Shown: piece after piece, positions 1-7,377 of the stretch
Layout of the letters: the number at the start of each line of letters is the position of its first letter
Numbering within the stretch: position 1 is the first letter of the stretch
The notes under the pieces: model-generated
What the model was told of the DNA's origin: nothing
Database searches by the model: none
Seen by the model: only the letters and a program-made list of their open reading frames with translations
Position numbers and translations under genes: made by a program
NCBI GenBank assembly: GCA_012965455.1
Contig: DTSG01000462.1
Span: 1 to 13,508, forward strand
From: Planctomycetaceae bacterium
GTDB taxonomy: Bacteria; Planctomycetota; Planctomycetia; Pirellulales; Pirellulaceae
Direction of reading: 5' to 3'
DNA length: 13,508 nt

Positions 1-1
1 T

Positions 2-847
2 CACCAAAGCCTGCACGGTCAAATCAGTCTGGCACCACGAGTGCCCTCAACCGGCACCTTCAAAATCGAACATTCCTTTGAACTTTCCCAATTGATCGTC
101 CTTGACGACATCGACTATAAAACCACCCAACAACAAACCAAAACAACACTCCATAAAGTCAGTGGACCAAACGCAGCTGGCTACGTAACGATTACAGAGA
201 CTGTGGAGCAACTCAAAAATTCAACGCGATTGCCGGGTAATATCCGATTTGCCTATGACTCCACTGCTTCAAAAGCAGAGGTTCCACTGTTTGATGCGAT
301 TCGCGATGCAACCATCACTACCCAACTCGACCGATCAGGAAACATATTCGACTTAACGATTGATTCGAAATTTGCCACACTTCCAGAGGAAACACAAACA
401 TTGGTTTTCTCAGAACTTGATCCCACGACTGTAAAACAACGCCGTCAGCAAGTATTAAGCCAATACCACATTGCCCCCGTTAAAATTGGTGAATCGTGGG
501 ATCAAGTCATTTCGATTCCGCTTAGCCACGATTCCCAGTTTTTGTTTAAGACCACACACACCTATTCAGTCACAACAGAACACCCCAAAACTAAAAATAT
601 GCTTCATCAAGTCACCGTAGAATTTCACGAAGCTGCCTTCACTCGCAACACCGAAACCTTCTCTCAAGGTGATTCCATGACGATCGTCGAAGCTACCAAA
701 ACCTATTGGTTCGACAGTCACCACGGACGCATCTTCAAGTCGAGTGTGAACCTATCTCTGACGGGCGATATTACATTCAAAACGAAACGAACTAAAACAA
801 TTGCTCATTTAACATTAGGTCTCAAGCGAAGTTGGCAGATTCCCTAA
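2..847 (+). CDS. Exported DUF6263-like protein, 5'-truncated by window edge; paralog of next gene
   Basis: The frame is open from the window edge to TAA at 845-847. A GTG at 41 could be read as a start, but the codons before it (reading HQSLHGQISLAPRV) align with AQIIIKPRV just after the signal peptide of the next gene. The real start and signal peptide, roughly 16 residues, therefore lie left of the window. The two proteins also share an APVKIGESW / KPVKVGDSW motif, a LHQV motif, and a GRI-x-x-S-x-(V/L)-N-L segment near the C-terminus, in the same order. The composition is beta-rich with no transmembrane segment in the visible part, which fits a periplasmic or surface protein. The layout resembles the DUF6263 family as I recall it; that assignment is not certain and no function is known. 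It lies 82 bp before its paralog on the same strand and is probably co-transcribed. Confidence 0.72.
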   Translation, partial: HQSLHGQISLAPRVPSTGTFKIEHSFELSQLIVLDDIDYKTTQQQTKTTLHKVSGPNAAGYVTITETVEQLKNSTRLPGNIRFAYDSTASKAEVPLFDAIRDATITTQLDRSGNIFDLTIDSKFATLPEETQTLVFSELDPTTVKQRRQQVLSQYHIAPVKIGESWDQVISIPLSHDSQFLFKTTHTYSVTTEHPKTKNMLHQVTVEFHEAAFTRNTETFSQGDSMTIVEATKTYWFDSHHGRIFKSSVNLSLTGDITFKTKRTKTIAHLTLGLKRSWQIP

Positions 848-916
848 ACAAATTTACTTTGGCTATTTTCGTCTAATCAATTTCAACCAAACAAACATTC
901 AAACTCACTATTTCTT

Positions 917-921
917 AAGGA
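917..921 (+). promoter_or_regulatory. Ribosome binding site AAGGA
   Basis: AAGGA sits 8 nt before ATG 930 and supports that start. Most genes in this window lack an equally clear site. Confidence 0.6.
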
Positions 922-929
922 TCCTAGGC

Positions 930-1856
930 ATGTTTAAACGAACTCTTTTTCCAGCATTGACGCTCGCCTTACTTATAGCGCCTCTTGCTTCCGCTCAAAT
1001 CATCATCAAACCGCGTGTCGAAGCCTCAGGTTCCTTCGAAACAAACCTGCTTTTCAAAGTACAACAAACTTTGTCGATTATGGGTCAAGACATTGACACC
1101 GCGAGCGTACGAAAAGTAACTGCGAAAACCGATGTCAGCAAACCTGATTCCGCTGGTAATGTTACTTATTCATCAAAGTATTCGGCCTTTGAAAATAAAC
1201 TTACTCTCCCCGGCGGTGTCGAGATAGAATTCGACTCCAACGGCGAAAATACACCTCAAGGCACGCAGCTTGATTTTATGTTGCCGCTTTTAGCCGCATT
1301 GTCAAAATCAACCACCACCATTGTTTATGACAAAAACGGTGACGTTATGAAAATGGAAGTCAAAGCGGAAGGTTTGGATACGCTCGATGCTCAGGCAAAA
1401 GCAATGCTCGGAGGCGAGTTGGACAGTGACGCACTTACAGAGAAAGCACAAAATGCATTGGATGACTTCAATGACAAACCGGTAAAAGTCGGCGACAGTT
1501 GGGAATCTGAAACGACTCTCGACCTCGGACAGGGCGCCGTGTTCGAACTGACATCGACCCAGAAATACGTCGGAACTGTTCAGCAAGATGGAAAAACGCT
1601 GCATCAAGTGGAAATCAAATACACCGAAGTTGATTTTGAACAACCAGCAGCGACACCTGGTGCTCCGGCGGTAACCGAAAGCGACTTAGAAATTATCACG
1701 GGGACTTCTACGCTGCTGTTTGATGCGGAAAAAGGACGTATTGTCACTTCTAAGCTCAACCTAGAGGTTGCTGGCGAAATTACGCTGACCATTGCCAACA
1801 TGGACTTGCCAGCCAAGCTCACATTGGAAATCACCATTGATCAAACAAACAAATAG
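930..1856 (+). CDS. Exported DUF6263-like protein of unknown function
   Basis: This 308-aa protein starts at ATG 930, with AAGGA at 917-921 placed 8 nt upstream. Residues 1-22 form a clear Sec signal peptide: basic MFKR, a hydrophobic core, then ASA before Gln23. The mature part is beta-rich and soluble-looking, with the motif KPVKVGDSW at 183-191 and a C-terminal half rich in alternating hydrophobic residues. A proline/alanine stretch (PAATPGAPA) near residue 240 is absent from the paralog. The protein aligns over its full length with the truncated gene upstream, so the pair is an old, well-diverged tandem duplication. A strong hairpin terminator follows 70 bp after the stop. I infer a periplasmic or cell-surface location; the biochemical role is unknown. 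The KPVKVGDSW-type motif is what suggests DUF6263. Confidence 0.85.
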   Translation: MFKRTLFPALTLALLIAPLASAQIIIKPRVEASGSFETNLLFKVQQTLSIMGQDIDTASVRKVTAKTDVSKPDSAGNVTYSSKYSAFENKLTLPGGVEIEFDSNGENTPQGTQLDFMLPLLAALSKSTTTIVYDKNGDVMKMEVKAEGLDTLDAQAKAMLGGELDSDALTEKAQNALDDFNDKPVKVGDSWESETTLDLGQGAVFELTSTQKYVGTVQQDGKTLHQVEIKYTEVDFEQPAATPGAPAVTESDLEIITGTSTLLFDAEKGRIVTSKLNLEVAGEITLTIANMDLPAKLTLEITIDQTNK

Positions 1857-1925
1857 GCCTGCCGCAATAGCAAGTTTTCACTTGTGTCAGTAACTTATTT
1901 CCAACTCTGACAATCATTACCCAGC

Positions 1926-1966
1926 GCGGCCGCACGATAGGAATTCCCTTATCGCGCGGCCGCTTT
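1926..1966 (+). terminator. Hairpin terminator with GCGGCCGC stem
   Basis: GCGGCCGC at 1926-1933 pairs with GCGGCCGC at 1956-1963, the 8-mer being self-complementary. After one A/C mismatch (1934/1955), CGATA at 1935-1939 pairs with TATCG at 1950-1954, and GG at 1940-1941 can pair with CC at 1947-1948 beside a short AT-rich loop. The run TTTAATGTT follows the stem at once. The stem is very stable but the U-tract is modest. It ends the paralog pair and lies 18 bp before the FG-GAP gene. Confidence 0.65.
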
Positions 1967-1983
1967 AATGTTATAAGAAACCC

Positions 1984-3774
1984 ATGAAATCGTTTACTTC
2001 TAACCTACTACGTTGCTGCACCTGCTGCCTGCTACTGGTGTGTGGCTGTGATTCCGATCCAGCACCTAAACCAGACACAACAGGCAATACGTCCCAACCC
2101 ACTACCGCTGTTTCTCTTAATCTTTTCACCGACGTCACCAATGAAGTTGGCTTAGATTTCAGGCACTACAATGGCATGACTGGTGAACTCTATTTCCCGG
2201 AACTGATGGGATCGGGTACCGTCTTTTTTGATTTTGACAATGATGGAGACTTGGATATTTACCTCGTGCAAGGTTCGCTATTAGGGCAAGACACTACACT
2301 CAAAGATTCCACCTACCCTCCTAAGTCTGAACCACGCGATCAACTTTACCGCAACGACTTAACACGCGACGACGTTGGCAAAACCAGCGTTAAGTTCGTC
2401 AACGTTACGGAACAATCCGGCATTCGTGCTTTAGGGTATGGCATGGGTGTCGCCGTCGGCGATTTTAATAACGACGGCTACCAAGATTTGTACGTCACCA
2501 ACTGGGGTGAAAACCAGCTCTTTGAAAACAACCGAGATGGAACATTTACGGATGTCACCAAACGCGCCGGAGTGGAATCTCCGGAATGGGGAACCAGCAC
2601 TGCGTTTGTCGATGTCAACCATGATGGTTGGCTAGACCTCTATGTATGCAACTATGTCACATTTGGTTACGACACCCACCATCCCTGCTATCATTCCAGT
2701 GGAGCGGTTGGCTATTGTGGGCCACAAAGCGAAACACCGGTTTCCGATCGCTTGTTCATCAACAATCAGAATGGCACTTTTAAAGATGTCTCCGCTCAAT
2801 CTGGGATCGCCCGTGTTTCCGGACCTGGACTAGGCGTTCTGTGTCGCGACTTCAACCGTGACGGGTGGATCGACATTTATGTCACCAACGACGCGGCAGC
2901 CAATCAACTGTGGATCAACAATCAAGATGGCACCTTTGCCGATGAAGCGTTACTGCGTGGTTGTGCTTGTAATGCCGACGGCCTCGCCGAAGGTAGCATG
3001 GGGGTCGATGCCGCTGACATTGATGGAGACGGCGATGATGACTTGATCATGGGGCACTGGGCCGATGAAACCAACACCGTTTTTATTAACCTTGGCGACG
3101 GCAACTTTGAAGACCAAACCAAAACATTCGGTTTGGGAATACCGAGCATTGGCTTTACCGCCTTTGGAACTGCGTGGTTTGACTATGACAACGATGGCTG
3201 GCTCGACCTATTCATGGCCAACGGCGCCACCAATTTTGTAGAGAAACAGCAACGCAGTGGACAAGAATACCCGTTACAGGAAGCAAACCAACTATTTCGC
3301 AATAAAGCCGGAACACGATTTGAAGATATGACCGAAGTCGCTGGCGCGTTATGTGAAGGCGTTGAAATTAGTCGCGGCGCCTCCTTCGGCGATATCGATA
3401 ATGATGGCGATATCGATATCTTAGTTGGCAACAACACGGGCCCCGCACGACTGTTCCTCAATAACGTAGGCACCAAGAATCATTGGCTGGGAATCCAACT
3501 CAGCTCACATGAGTCGACTGCTCCTGTTGTCCAATGTCGCATTAAGATCGAACAAGCAGACCAACCCGTGAAATGGCGAGTGCCACGCACTGACGGTAGC
3601 TACTTATCAGCGAATGATGCTCGTGTCATCGTTGGCTTAGCGGATTGCAACAAACCAGCTACGATAACAGTTTATTGGCACGATGGGCATGTCGAGCGTT
3701 GGTCTGACCAATCAGTAAACCAATATCTGACACTGCAACAGCAAGCTGGCGAGGAGGTGACCATTGGTCAATGA
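1984..3774 (+). CDS. FG-GAP/VCBS repeat lipoprotein with C-terminal UnbV/ASPIC domain (CRTAC-like)
   Basis: This 596-aa protein is predicted to be exported and lipid-anchored. Its N-terminus is hydrophobic and unusually Cys-rich, ending in LVCGC with Cys22 as the likely lipidated residue. Seven calcium-binding-type DxDxDGxxD loops mark FG-GAP repeats, at about residues 83, 160, 210, 289, 345, 400 and 470; examples are DFDNDGDLD, DFNNDGYQD and DIDNDGDID. They should fold as a beta-propeller like integrin alpha chains. A two-Cys insertion around 235-246 (ending GYCGPQ) sits between repeats three and four. Residues about 498-590 form an UnbV/ASPIC domain with the motif DGSYLSANDAR. Such proteins are common in Planctomycetota and often adjoin TPR proteins, as here. 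A role in surface binding or assembly is plausible but the ligand is unknown. Start choice rests on the signal peptide; no strong ribosome site is visible. Confidence 0.92.
   Translation: MKSFTSNLLRCCTCCLLLVCGCDSDPAPKPDTTGNTSQPTTAVSLNLFTDVTNEVGLDFRHYNGMTGELYFPELMGSGTVFFDFDNDGDLDIYLVQGSLLGQDTTLKDSTYPPKSEPRDQLYRNDLTRDDVGKTSVKFVNVTEQSGIRALGYGMGVAVGDFNNDGYQDLYVTNWGENQLFENNRDGTFTDVTKRAGVESPEWGTSTAFVDVNHDGWLDLYVCNYVTFGYDTHHPCYHSSGAVGYCGPQSETPVSDRLFINNQNGTFKDVSAQSGIARVSGPGLGVLCRDFNRDGWIDIYVTNDAAANQLWINNQDGTFADEALLRGCACNADGLAEGSMGVDAADIDGDGDDDLIMGHWADETNTVFINLGDGNFEDQTKTFGLGIPSIGFTAFGTAWFDYDNDGWLDLFMANGATNFVEKQQRSGQEYPLQEANQLFRNKAGTRFEDMTEVAGALCEGVEISRGASFGDIDNDGDIDILVGNNTGPARLFLNNVGTKNHWLGIQLSSHESTAPVVQCRIKIEQADQPVKWRVPRTDGSYLSANDARVIVGLADCNKPATITVYWHDGHVERWSDQSVNQYLTLQQQAGEEVTIGQ
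3753..3757 (+). promoter_or_regulatory. Shine-Dalgarno GGAGG deciding a TTG start
   Basis: GGAGG (extended GGAGGTGA, 3753-3760) lies 6 nt before TTG 3764 and inside the end of the FG-GAP gene. It is the best ribosome site in the window and identifies the non-ATG start of the TPR gene. Confidence 0.75.
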
Positions 3775-5419
3775 TCGTCGTTTACCGGTCAGGGTGTATC
3801 CCAAACCATTCTTATGTCTAGCGGCACTGGGGTTGCTGGGACTATTGGCTCTCATCACTGGCTATGATTCAAAACCCGAGATGCCCAGCGGCGTACAACT
3901 AATTGAACAGCCGACACTTGGGAATCTAGACCCAGCCGCGCAGAAAACACTTACAGCGCTGACACAAGAGTTGCTACAAAGCCAAACTTTTGAGGGAACG
4001 CCACTAACGTTTCCAGAACTCGCCAAACAATATGCAAATGTCGGTGACGCTTTTCAAAGCTACGGGATTATCGACCAAGCAATTATCTGCTACCGCAATT
4101 CCATTATCCTCGATGAAGCAGCACCGGCAGCATGGCACTATCACTTGGCTCAATCGTTGCGCAAAAACGGTGACTTTGCGTTCGCTGTTGCGCAATATAA
4201 AATTGCGCTCAAACTATTAACCGAACAAAAGGGCACTAGCCAACAAAAACTTGCTGCGTTGTTTCACTTAGGTGAATGTCAATTAGAACTTACGCTTGAC
4301 GAAGATGCTCGCTTCTCATTTCAAACAGCATTGACGGTCGGGTCGAATATCGAGGATGCGGCCTGCCATCTCGCCATTGGCCAAACATATTTACAGAGTG
4401 ACCCGAGCGAAGCAATTAGCCATTTATTGAAGGCATTGGAATCATCACCTCGAGCAACCAATGTTCATTACAGTTTGATGATGGCATATCGCAAAGTTAA
4501 AAATATGCGACAAGCCAAGTACCATCAGCAGCAATTTCAAAAAGGCGAAGGTGTTGTTGCGCTAACGGATCCTTTCCAAGTACGCCTCGAAGAGATGAAA
4601 TACACCGCGCGGTCTTTCCGTATTCGCGGTGACAATAATTTATTCAAACACGGCAACGTGACAGCGGCACGCGATAACTATATCAAAGCGATTGACCTTG
4701 ATCCCGACGATCACTCGGTGCATCTGAATCTCGGTGTCGCTTATTTGCGATTAGGGGACAATGACAACGCCAAACAGTGTTTCTTGAAGACATTAGAACT
4801 AGCGCCCACGAATTCCTTAGCGCTCGCGAACCTCGGTATCATTGCTCAAGCGGCTGGAAACGCAGACGAAGCGTTAGAGTTGTTAAGTCAAGCAGCAAAA
4901 CTAGGCCCGAACAACCACATCATTTTGATGAAATATGGTGACGCTTTGTTTGAAAAAGATTTAACTGAGCAAGCGTTACAACAATTTCTACTGATTATCC
5001 AACGCGAGCCTGCCAACCAAGAGGGACTAGCGTCGGTCGCAAAATGTTACCTGCAGATAGGCCAATTCTCCCAAGCTCAAACACACCTCGAATCAGCACT
5101 TGCTATTTATGAAGACGATGTGCCATTACAGCTCATGGCAATTCTTGCGCTGTCCGCTCCAACAGATGAAAGCAAACGCAATCCTCAGCAAGCACGTCTG
5201 CTATTAGAGAGTATCGACAGCAATAGTTTTCCTGCGGAGCATGCTGCTGCCAGCGCCATGGTCGCGGCAGCCGCTGGTGATTATGACAAAGCGATCGTGC
5301 ACCAAAATCAAGCGATCAAACAAGCAACAAATCAGCAGCGGTCCGATCTACTGCCGCAACTGCAAACAAATCTAATGCGGTACCAACAACAAATGCTGGT
5401 TACTGCAAACCAGCGTTAG
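3764..5419 (+). CDS. Membrane-anchored TPR protein
   Basis: This 551-aa protein starts at TTG 3764, 6 nt after GGAGG, and overlaps the FG-GAP gene by 11 bp, so translation is probably coupled. A short basic N-terminus precedes one hydrophobic segment at about residues 16-33, with no lipobox. This fits an uncleaved anchor with the rest outside the cytoplasm. About ten tetratricopeptide-like helical pairs follow, roughly at 89-118, 123-152, 164-193, 201-229, 283-314, 317-348, 351-382, 385-416, 419-450 and 491-520. The clearest are around 317-382, with the pattern LGVAYLRLGDNDNAKQCF and A-x-x-LAP. TPR arrays bind other proteins. The direct coupling suggests its partner is the FG-GAP/UnbV lipoprotein or the complex that protein joins, which is inference. 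A terminator-like hairpin overlaps the stop codon. Confidence 0.9.
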   Translation: MVNDRRLPVRVYPKPFLCLAALGLLGLLALITGYDSKPEMPSGVQLIEQPTLGNLDPAAQKTLTALTQELLQSQTFEGTPLTFPELAKQYANVGDAFQSYGIIDQAIICYRNSIILDEAAPAAWHYHLAQSLRKNGDFAFAVAQYKIALKLLTEQKGTSQQKLAALFHLGECQLELTLDEDARFSFQTALTVGSNIEDAACHLAIGQTYLQSDPSEAISHLLKALESSPRATNVHYSLMMAYRKVKNMRQAKYHQQQFQKGEGVVALTDPFQVRLEEMKYTARSFRIRGDNNLFKHGNVTAARDNYIKAIDLDPDDHSVHLNLGVAYLRLGDNDNAKQCFLKTLELAPTNSLALANLGIIAQAAGNADEALELLSQAAKLGPNNHIILMKYGDALFEKDLTEQALQQFLLIIQREPANQEGLASVAKCYLQIGQFSQAQTHLESALAIYEDDVPLQLMAILALSAPTDESKRNPQQARLLLESIDSNSFPAEHAAASAMVAAAAGDYDKAIVHQNQAIKQATNQQRSDLLPQLQTNLMRYQQQMLVTANQR

Positions 5420-5425
5420 TTTTCT
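5395..5425. terminator. Probable bidirectional terminator between convergent genes
   Basis: GCTGGTT at 5395-5401 and AACCAGC at 5408-5414 form a perfect 7-bp stem with a 6-nt loop. On the plus strand GTTAGTTTTCT follows; on the minus strand ATTTGTTG follows. The hairpin covers the last codons of the TPR gene, whose stop is 5417-5419, and lies about 20 bp beyond the stop of the convergent minus-strand gene, so it could serve both. Stem stability is moderate. Confidence 0.5.
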
Positions 5426-5443
5426 AGATATCGCTACGCCAGC

Positions 5444-6148
5444 TCAATCAGCAGCAGCCGCTGCGACAACTTCAGCGGCGTTGTCATTGAAATAATCTCG
5501 GCACCCGCTACAGCAAACGTAATACGTCTTCCCGTTATACATCACCTGAATAGTGCCTTTGCCGCCTGACACAATACACTCTATCATCGTAGCGCCGCCG
5601 CCGAACATACTTCCTTTTCGAGTCGATCCTAATTCACCCAATCGCGTATACAGCGTTCCTGTTATTAGCTTTTCATACATCACAACCATGCGTTTGCCGG
5701 CGGCTACAATGCGAATTGAAATACGACCCACCACTTGATTTTGTGGATCCTTATTCACTAGAACCAAACGACCACTGTCGTCAAGCTTGCCCGCAAATTG
5801 AAGCGCGATACCTTGGGGTGTTGTTGCTGTTGCCACAAACGTACCCTGTTTTTCAGCAGCACGCAGTTCCAATTGTGTCACAAACTTACCCTTAGCACTT
5901 TTCTGTACAATAGCTGCGCCCTGTTTATCAAATTGCCAAACCCATTCACTCTCTTCAAGCCAGGCTCCCTGCGTTGAGCCACGCCGCACTTGGCCAGCCC
6001 CTTTCCATGTTCCCACATAATCTTGCAGGGCCGCGAGTGCTTTCTTACCGCGCGCTTGATCTTCGACTACCTCAAGCCCAACGACAGTCGTGGCTATGAA
6101 CAAAACGGCAAGTGCGGACAACCAAATATTTTTTCTGTTTGCGATCAT
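5444..6148 (-). CDS. Exported protein with C-terminal YHS/TRASH-like Cys cluster
   Basis: This 234-aa protein begins MIANRK at 6148. An upstream in-frame start at 6262 would lie inside the FIST gene and put 38 extra residues before an obvious export signal, so I reject it. Residues 8-23 are hydrophobic, forming a signal peptide or anchor. The middle (about 40-180) is beta-rich with a DYVGTWKGAGQ start, which recalls small barrel proteins. The C-terminus has Cys191 in a CIVSGGKG motif and Cys212, Cys213 and Cys216 in YYVCCSGC, preceded by YNGKTYY. This is the pattern of YHS/TRASH heavy-metal-binding domains, so a divalent metal or copper site is likely. It ends in an alanine-rich tail. Only 7 nt separate it from the stop of the FIST gene, so the two are probably translated from one message. 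Metal identity and function are unknown. Confidence 0.82.
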   Translation of the reverse strand: MIANRKNIWLSALAVLFIATTVVGLEVVEDQARGKKALAALQDYVGTWKGAGQVRRGSTQGAWLEESEWVWQFDKQGAAIVQKSAKGKFVTQLELRAAEKQGTFVATATTPQGIALQFAGKLDDSGRLVLVNKDPQNQVVGRISIRIVAAGKRMVVMYEKLITGTLYTRLGELGSTRKGSMFGGGATMIECIVSGGKGTIQVMYNGKTYYVCCSGCRDYFNDNAAEVVAAAAAD

Positions 6149-6155
6149 ATTAAAC

Positions 6156-7325
6156 TCACTCAAATAACACCACACTCGCCGTATACCCATGCATATGATT
6201 TTCGCCGCCGACTGGGCCGATTTCACCTTGAGCAAAAAACCCAGCCAATGGGATCTCACCAACGGTCTCTTTTATAACCCCAGCATCATGATCGGGTTCC
6301 GCAAACAATCTGGTACCACGACCATTACAAGTAAATATCAAGCCACCTTTGACTTCAGTTGGCTCAGGTTTTTTCAGCAATTGTCGCAATTCGTTACTGG
6401 CTGACTCCTCGTCGCGCACTTGAAATTGAACCGTCTGTCCTACCTTAAAATAATCATTGACAACAACAGCTCCACGTTCGTTATCCATACCCATCACATT
6501 ACGAATCAAGAAATCCCCCATTTCGTAATCATCCTGATACTCACTAATAACGCGGCCCAAGAAAAATCCTTTACTCATCAAATCGTGGTCACTTGTCGGC
6601 AATCTAATAAACATTTCCTCCAACACCTTCATTGCTGGTTTTCCACCCAGTTCGAGGACTAAGTTCCGCTCGACTTTCGTGACAACCAATCGATCTCCAA
6701 TCGGTCGGCAGCCTTGGGAAACAACGCTGTGCACTTTGACTCCACCATCGATAAGCAACCCGGCAGCCCCTGCACTATGCACGGAGCCGTTAACTAGCAC
6801 TAAATTTCTACCTGGCTGTTGGAATCCCGATGCCATACCACCTAGCACTCGCAACTCTGGATAATCTGCCGCTAATTGAGACAACAACAGATCGGTGGGA
6901 AAGCTGAACGGTTCGCCTAGGACAATCAACGCCGATTCTTCACGCTCAGTAATTTGCGCAAGCGGCAATTCTTCCGTGCCTGATATAAATCCACCATCGG
7001 GGACGCGTTCCAATAATAAATGCGCCGTTGCGATCGTTGTGTCAGGCAATGCAGCAGCCCAGATAGTAATCGCGGGGTCCCCTTCAATTTCGCGACCACC
7101 GCTGACGATGCTGTCTCCCACACAACCAATCATATTGATCGGCTGTAGCGTCTCCTGAATCGCATCCGCTATTTCCTGAAACTCGTCGGCAAAATGGGGA
7201 GATACAAATACAATCGCAATGTCGGGGGAAACCACGATGTCTTCGAGTAGCGTCTGACAACTCTTTTCGACTTCCTGGGACCAATTTGCGTTGGTTATCA
7301 AAGCGTTGCTAAATTTGTTTGCCAT
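6156..7325 (-). CDS. FIST domain protein (FIST_N + FIST_C), standalone
   Basis: This 389-aa protein has no signal peptide or membrane segment and should be cytoplasmic. Residues about 33-225 fit FIST_N and about 226-380 fit FIST_C. The diagnostic C-terminus is present: FTCNGRGTRLF at 331-341, then LAGFFAQGEIGPVGG at 360-374 and HGYTAS at 379-384. FIST domains are sensory modules thought to bind small ligands such as amino acids. They often precede histidine kinase, GGDEF or methyl-accepting domains. Here no output domain is attached, so the protein would act alone or through a partner. It starts at ATG 7325, immediately after a run of A/T with no clear ribosome site. It sits 52 bp downstream of the DUF1571 gene and 7 nt upstream of the Cys-cluster gene, in the middle of a minus-strand operon. 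Confidence 0.92.
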   Translation of the reverse strand: MANKFSNALITNANWSQEVEKSCQTLLEDIVVSPDIAIVFVSPHFADEFQEIADAIQETLQPINMIGCVGDSIVSGGREIEGDPAITIWAAALPDTTIATAHLLLERVPDGGFISGTEELPLAQITEREESALIVLGEPFSFPTDLLLSQLAADYPELRVLGGMASGFQQPGRNLVLVNGSVHSAGAAGLLIDGGVKVHSVVSQGCRPIGDRLVVTKVERNLVLELGGKPAMKVLEEMFIRLPTSDHDLMSKGFFLGRVISEYQDDYEMGDFLIRNVMGMDNERGAVVVNDYFKVGQTVQFQVRDEESASNELRQLLKKPEPTEVKGGLIFTCNGRGTRLFAEPDHDAGVIKETVGEIPLAGFFAQGEIGPVGGENHMHGYTASVVLFE

Positions 7326-7377
7326 ATGATTATTTTTTGATTCGTAAGGGGAAAAACAAACGGCAGGTAAACTTGTG

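Noticed and set aside
1871..1884. Small hairpin CAAGT-TTTC-ACTTG after the second paralog
   Set aside because: The stem is only 5 bp and AT-rich with no T-tract; the stronger terminator lies just downstream.
1926..1963. Cloning adaptor artefact, since two NotI sites flank an EcoRI site
   Set aside because: The whole segment folds as one imperfect stem with a mismatch and bulge, lies exactly in a gene gap and joins natural sequence on both sides. An adaptor would not need the CGATA/TATCG inner stem.
6149..6262. Longer start (6262) for the Cys-cluster protein, overlapping the FIST gene by 107 bp
   Set aside because: The extra 38 residues would precede a clean export signal that begins MIANRK, and the shorter start lies 7 nt after the FIST stop, a normal operon spacing.
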